Below are positions 58,636 to 64,000 of a stretch of DNA of 64,000 nt, piece by piece. Numbering within the stretch: position 1 is the stretch's first letter; each line of letters starts with the position of its first letter. The stretch comes from Pardosa pseudoannulata (lineage: Eukaryota > Arthropoda > Arachnida > Araneae > Lycosidae). The stretch covers positions 59,959,536-60,023,535 of the forward strand of contig CM063498.1 of assembly GCA_032207245.1 (NCBI GenBank), in the 5' to 3' direction. A program made the translations under genes and the position numbers. The notes below the pieces were generated by a model. It worked only from the letters and a program-made list of their open reading frames with translations. It was not told the DNA's origin and searched no databases.

Positions 58636-61600
58636 GCATATTGTATAGCTATAAAATTACTAAAGGCTCTTTAATATATTTTTAAAAAAATATAAATCTA
58701 TCGTTCCAAATATTCTTCAGTGGTTTTAAATTTAAAATTATATGAATCTGTATAAGTATTGCGGCTTTATCAAAAGTTGTAAGATAGGTGGATAACCCTT
58801 TAGCAATGCTAAAATGTGAAAAATTGATGTGGAAATCTTTCCATATTTGTCTAACATATTAAAGAGTGAAAGGAAATAAACGCTAGGAAGAAACATAAAT
58901 AAAATTGTTAAAAATATTGAATTTCAGTATATGTAGTATTCAAGATTTTTATGGTCTAAAGCATATTTTAATTTTTCTAAAATTTCCTAAACCAAAGTCA
59001 GCATGTTCTTTTCAATAAAATCGCTAAGCGTAGAAATGAAATTCAGTACAAAATATTTACTGGGATTGTTTATATTAATTATATATTCATAAATATCTGA
59101 GCAAGTATTTTCATTTAAATATTCTATAATTATTTATAGAAAAATCATTGAATGTAAATATATTAACCAATAATCTCGGAAGCAATTCTGTTTCAATTTT
59201 TTCTTTGTTCTTTCTCACATTAACATCATAAATATTACGAAGAGCACAATTTATGACATATTGTATCGCTATAGAATTACTAAACCCTTTTTAATACATA
59301 TTTCCAAATATGTAAATCTATCGTTCCAAATATTCTTCAGTGGTTTTAAATTTAAAATTCAATGAATCTGAATAAGTCTTGTGGCGTTATCAAAAGTTGT
59401 AAGATAGGTTAAAAACCAATGGTAAAGGGTAAAAAAAAATGATGTGGAAATTTTTCCATATTTGCCTAACGTATTAAAGAGTGGAAGAAAGATTGAATCT
59501 GAATAAGTCTTGTAGCGTTATCAAAAGTTGTAAAATAGGTTAAAAACCAATGGTAAAGGGTAAAAAAATGATGTGGAAATCTTTCTATATTTGCCTAACG
59601 TATTAAAGAGTGGAAGGAAAGGAAGAAACATAAATAAAATTGTAAAAAATATTGAATTTCAGTGTATGTAGTATTCTAGATTTTTATGGTTTTATTTAAT
59701 TTTAGATCAAAACATTTAGTATGTTTAGGAAGTTTCAGAAAGACTTATTTTCTTCTTTCTGAATCTTCCTAAACCATAATCAGCATATTCTATTGAATAA
59801 AATCTTTGTAAATTCTAGCGTTACAAATATTTTTCAGTGATTTAAAATTTAAAATTTGTTGAATCTGAATAAGTCTTGTGACGTTACTGTTGTAAATGAG
59901 GTTGAAAACCACGGGTAAAGAGTAAGATGTTGATATGGAAAATTTTAAAGAGTAAAAAGAAATAAATGCTAGAAAAAAATATAAACAAAAATGTAAAAAA
60001 TATTGAATTTCAGTATATGTAGTCGTCTAGTGTTTATGGTTTTCCTAAAATAATATTTTCGTTTTTCTGAAATTTCCTAAACCAAAGTCAGCATGTTCTA
60101 TTCAACAAAATCGTTACGCGTAGAAATGAAATTCAGTACAAAACATCTACTGTGACTATTTCTATTAATTATATATTCATCAATATCAGAGCAATTATTT
60201 TTTTAAATATTCTATAATCATTTATAAAAAAGTGATTGAATCTAAATACATTGATAAATAATCTTTGAAACATTTCTGTTTGAATTTTGTCTTTGTTCTT
60301 TCTCCCCGTTAACATCTTAAATATTGTGAAAAGTGCAATTCGTGATGTATTGTATCGCTATAAAAGTACTAAAGCCTTTTTAATACATTAGTTCGATAAA
60401 TGTAAATCTAGCGTTCCAAATATTCTTCAGTGATTTAAAATTAAAAATTCTGTGACTCTTAATAAGTCTTGTGAAGTTACCGTTGTAAATGAGGTTGAGA
60501 ACCACTTTTAATGGGTAAAATATTGATGTGGAAATTTTTCCATATTTGCCTGGTGTATTAAAGAGTAAAGGGGAATAAACGCTAGAAAAAAATATAAATA
60601 AAAAAGCAAAAAATATTGAATTTTAGTATATGTAGTCGTCTAGCTTTTATGGTCTTTCTAAAATAATATTTTCTCTTTTCTGAAACTTCCTAAACGAAAG
60701 TCAGCATGTTCTATTCAATAAAATCTTTATGCAGAGAAATGAAATTCAGTACAAAACATCTACTGTGACTATTTCTATTAATTATATATTCATCAATATC
60801 AGAGAAAGTATTTTTTTAAATATTTTATAATCATTTATAAAAAAGTGATTGAATCTAAATACACTGAAAAATAATCTCGGAAATATTTCTGCTTAAAATT
60901 TGTTTTTGTTCTTTCTCCTCATTAGCATCTTAAATAGTACTAAAATCACAACTCGTGGCATATTGTATCGCTATAATATTAAACTATTTCTAATAAATTT
61001 TTCAAAAAATGTAAATCTACAGTTCCAAATATTCTTCAGTAATTTTAAATTTAAAATTCTATGAATCTGAATAAGTCTTGTGGCGTTATCAAAAGTGGTA
61101 TGATAGGTTTAAAATGACTTTCAAAAGTTAAAATGTTGATGTGGAAATCTTTTCATATTTGCCTAGCGTATTATAGAGTAAAAAGAAATATATCCTAAGA
61201 AAAAATATAATTGAAATGTTAAAAATATTGTATTTCACTATATGTAATAGTCTCGTTTTTATGGTCTTCCTAAATTAATCTTTTCGTTTTTCTGAAACTT
61301 CCTAATTTAAAGTCAGCAAGTTCTATTGAATAAAATAAATACTCGTGGAAAATATCTCGTGGAGTACAAAACATCTAATGTGACAATTTTTATTAACGTT
61401 TTATTCATCACTATCTGAGCACCTATTTTTAAAAATATTTTAGGATCATTTATATAAAAAAGTGATTGAATCTAAATACATTGAAAAATAATTTCGGACA
61501 CATTTCTATTTCAATTTTATCTTTGTTGTTTATCTCCATTAACATCTTAAATATTACGAAAAACACAATTACTGACATATCGTATCTTTAAAAAGATACT

Positions 61601-61649
61601 AAAACTTTTTTAATATTTGAGTTCTGGTATTTTAATATTTGAGGTCTGG

Positions 61650-62740
61650 GTATTTGAGGTGACATGTAGACAAAAATAGCAAATCCCTGGAAGAAATTGT
61701 ATGTTTTATGTGTTTTGTGTACATAAAATTTCTTTTATTAAAAGGGAGATTCATAGAATGTCTTTTATGAACGGAAAAACCTTCTTTGACTGGGATTATT
61801 TCGCTTCGTCATTACCGAAAAAAGACAAAAATATCCGTCTGTAATTGGCGCTGTCGGAATTTCTCATGATCTGAAAGACTGGCAATGATTTTTGTCTTTT
61901 GTTCAAGTACGTTGATTTGAGTTATTAGTCAATAAATATGTGTTAAAGTTTCTTATTCCATATTTCATAATTTATTAAATTTGATATATAATATTTGGAT
62001 TGATTAGACTAATGTATTTTGGAAAAGTATGATTTCGTTTATTTATTCTTTTGGAATATGCCTATTTCAGTTCTTTAAATTCCTTGTCATTTGCAATGAC
62101 ATCATTGAAATTGGTTTTAAATTTAAAACCAATCAAGTTTGAATTTAAAGCCAATGATAGACTAATTTTTATGTTTTAGGATATTTTATATATTTTAAAT
62201 ATAACTTTATCTTCTGTGGTAAAAATATATTTCAACTAAAACTAAAAGAAATAAAAGCTTTATTCTTCATTCATAAACATTTATATAATTTATAACCTTT
62301 ATTTACCGTTATTTTATTTGAATTTAAAAAGCTTCTGCTATAAACATTAAGGTTTACGTAACAAAGTTCTTTAACTCAATAGGATTATAACGTATTCCCG
62401 AAGCATAAACAATTTTCATGCATTCACTTGGTCTCTTTCTCAAAGAGTTTTCCATCTATATATTCATACGTATTGCGAGGAATTAAATTAAGAATGAATG
62501 AATAGGATAGGATTTATACGTCCTGGAGAAAATCCATGCTAATTATGAAATAGTATGTAATCAAAATGCAATCACTTTGTTTGTCAATTTTCCCCTTCTA
62601 TTCTCTGCGTTTGTCTAATAAGGTCTCATCTTTAGTAGAAAGATGACATAGGAAAACGGGACTATTTTTGACATGTACTAAATTCTTGAATTTTGCATCA
62701 ATGAAAAAATATAAATTTCTATTTTCCATTACAAATCTGT
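61650..62740. repeat. Macrosatellite spacer module 3
   Basis: Full module: left edge GAGGTGACATGTAGACAAAA, middle CATTACCGAAAAAAGACAAA and CTGTAATTGGCGCTGTCGGA, right CATGCATTCACTTGGTCTC, then CCTGGAGAAAATCCATGCTA. A local inverted repeat (ATTGGTTTTAAATTTAAAACCAAT, two 12-base arms) lies at about 62111-62134. It ends where SINE-A is inserted. Confidence 0.85.
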
Positions 62741-62846
62741 TGTGAGCCGTAGTAGCTCAGACTGCAAAGGCAGCGATCTCGTAACTGAAAGATTACAGGT
62801 TCGGGGATGGAGATGGCGTAAGATCTTCTGTGTTCGTTAAAGGGGA

Positions 62847-62847
<1 letters not shown>

Positions 62848-62900
<53 letters not shown>
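62848..62900. repeat. (AT)n tract
   Basis: Alternating TA, left border of the insert in the SINE. Confidence 0.95.
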
Positions 62901-62902
<2 letters not shown>

Positions 62903-63257
62903 TGTATATATGTAATATTAAAATCCCTTATTTACGTATTTTAATATTAATTTAATAACCTTTGTTCATAAAGTGAGTTCGGGGTTTGCGCGGTAATTCT
63001 GATTTTTCCTTCCACACACGCTATAGACTTAGTTCAGCCTTTGTCTGGACTACTTTAGTCAATAGTCACGTGATCAATTGTGCTTAGGGATTATTCGTAG
63101 TCTTTTACTTTAGGAATCCCTACTTGAAAAGTGTATATGCGGGATCACATGGTCTGTGTGCACGAAGTTGTAAAGCTGTCTGCCTGTTGTACGGATTTCA
63201 TGTATATTACCAGAAATAAGCTGTGTTGTGATTTTGAATGAGTCTCGCCAATATTTC
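62900..63257. other. Unclassified ~350-bp insert between two AT tracts
   Basis: Not homologous to the SINE or the satellite, and of more balanced composition than the flanks (for example TCGGGGTTTGCGCGGTAATT, TAGTCACGTGATCAATTG). No terminal repeats, coding sequence or RNA fold recognised. Confidence 0.5.
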
Positions 63258-63268
63258 ATATATATATG

Positions 63269-63339
<71 letters not shown>

Positions 63340-63356
63340 ATGTGTATATATATATG

Positions 63357-63387
<31 letters not shown>

Positions 63388-63428
63388 GTATATATATATG
63401 TGTTTATATATATATGTATATATATATG

Positions 63429-63491
<63 letters not shown>

Positions 63492-63493
63492 AT
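63258..63493. repeat. Compound (AT)n/(GTAT)n/(GT)n microsatellite
   Basis: About 235 bp of TA repeats with interspersed GTATAT words ending in a pure (GT) run at 63469-63491. All four open frames across it are artefacts. Confidence 0.98.
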
Positions 63494-63762
63494 AATAAGT
63501 AAAATATGTTCGTGGTCATAAAGTCCTATAAGTGCTCAATCTATACCTCTGGGGATGGAAGGCCAAGTCTGGTGGGTCTTCTGCTTGATTCCTACTTCTA
63601 AATTACGAGGACCCAGCAGGGGTAATATTACTCTTGGCCATAGGCTACACGTGGTCCTCGGATAGTGCTAAATGAGTAACAGGTTCGCTGCCTTGTTCAG
63701 GCGTTAAGATAATGTCTGTATCACCTGCTGCTGAAAACATGTTAAAAAAACAAAGCTGTTGT

Positions 63763-63850
63763 ATGACCACGAAATATTTATATCTAATCCTTACAAATAT
63801 TATTGAAAGATTTTAAATGTGAAATTATATGAATTTGAAAAATCATATAG
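63763..63850. repeat. Satellite monomer start, continuing spacer 3
   Basis: ATGACCACGAAATATTTATA, then AAAGATTTTAAATGTGAAAT and TATGAATTTGAAAAATC, resumes the ~600-bp satellite after the SINE, so a third array probably continues beyond this point. Confidence 0.6.
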
Positions 63851-64000
63851 TTTTTGGTTTGGTTTGGAGTGCTACGGTCTACTCTTTTGCAACACGAGGG
63901 ATAATGTGACCGGGACCTACAGCTTAAAGCCGATTCCGAACGACTACAAGCATCCATGCCATAGTAGGATTCGAACCCACGAACTCCGGGACGACCGAAG
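63851..64000 (-). repeat. SINE-B copy, cut by the window end
   Basis: Minus-strand copy of the element at 19722-19907: B box GGTTCGAATCC inverted near 63970, GTCGTTCGGAATCGGCTTTA and GCTGTAGGTCCCGG, and a (CCAAA)n tail at about 63855-63870. The tRNA-like head is truncated by the window edge. Confidence 0.8.

Larger units (their letters stand above)
55760..61650. repeat. ~600-bp satellite, array 2
   Basis: Same monomer family as array 1, marked at about 56045, 56665, 57258, 57855, 58988 (after a hAT insertion), 59765, 60078, 60680 and 61300. The monomer near 59765 is truncated, giving a ~310-bp step. A ~125-bp local duplication occurs near 59490-59640. No conserved reading frame. Confidence 0.92.
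62744..63749 (+). repeat. SINE-A copy split by ~650 bp of AT-repeat-flanked DNA
   Basis: Target duplications ACAAATCTGTTGT (62731-62743) and ACAAAGCTGTTGT (63750-63762) bracket the whole unit. The head (GAGCCGTAGTAGCTCAG, TTCGTTAAAGGGGATATA) runs to about 62850 and the body resumes at about 63500 (AAATATGTTCGTGGTCATAA, TCTGGTGGGTCTTCTGC). Intact copies have only about 15-20 bp between these points. The insert is (AT)n, about 340 bp of unrelated DNA, then (AT)n/(GT)n. Confidence 0.85.

Noticed and set aside
45000..61600. Decayed tandem gene family
   Set aside because: No reading frame is conserved at the same place in different ~600-bp monomers, and indels are not multiples of three.
62744..62815. 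Possible tRNA gene (A and B boxes present)
   Set aside because: No acceptor stem; it is the head of SINE-A with a target duplication around the whole element.
63207..63521. Several Tyr/Ile-rich frames on both strands
   Set aside because: They translate the (AT)n/(GT)n microsatellite.

Overview
The window is strongly AT-rich eukaryotic DNA with no confidently recognisable host gene. It is a layered landscape of transposon remnants, short interspersed elements and large satellite arrays. The transposon families (Tc1, two mariner types, Tigger/pogo-like, hAT, several TTAA-targeting piggyBac-like elements, Helitrons, a DUF4817-like fragment and tRNA-derived SINEs) together fit an arthropod nuclear genome. 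A spider or other chelicerate is plausible, but no host gene fixes the taxon. All transposase sequences are broken by stops, frameshifts or internal deletions, so every DNA transposon here looks like a fossil or a non-autonomous derivative.

Layout. 0-9 kb: a piggyBac-like remnant with precise TTAA ends, part of a second TTAA family, a 0.5 kb duplicated block (3.3 and 6.9 kb), a nearly complete but internally deleted Tc1 element, SINE fragments, and one exon-like open stretch near 8.8 kb. 10-19 kb: an (AT)n tract, SINE, a small Helitron, a hAT element with a perfect 8-bp target duplication, two mariner remnants, a piggyBac-like element inserted in the second mariner, and a Helitron abutting that. 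19.5-22.5 kb: ~300-bp tandem repeats interrupted by a SINE and a Tigger-like element, then an isolated GC-rich block. 22.5-32 kb: AT-rich DNA with a polypurine tract, two TTAA elements, hairpins, (AT)n and a Helitron with two 5' ends. 32.3-37.8 kb: about 32 copies of a ~172-bp satellite with higher-order structure. 39-42.5 kb: a TTAA MITE, a complete SINE with target duplication, and a DUF4817-like fragment. 43-63.8 kb: a macrosatellite in which ~1 kb spacer modules alternate with arrays of ~600-bp monomers, invaded by a Helitron (itself invaded by a TTAA MITE), a hAT element and a SINE.

The most informative feature is the nesting. Because many insertions fell into repeated DNA, uninterrupted sister repeats in this same window act as empty sites and confirm element ends for the Tigger element, two Helitrons, the TTAA MITE inside one Helitron, and (approximately) two SINEs. 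One Helitron 3' end was later co-amplified with satellite DNA into a ~1.05 kb tandem triplication. I did not find a novel enzyme system; the unusual biology is structural. Two weak candidates for host coding sequence (about 8.74-8.97 kb on + and 39.24-39.49 kb on -) are recorded with low confidence.
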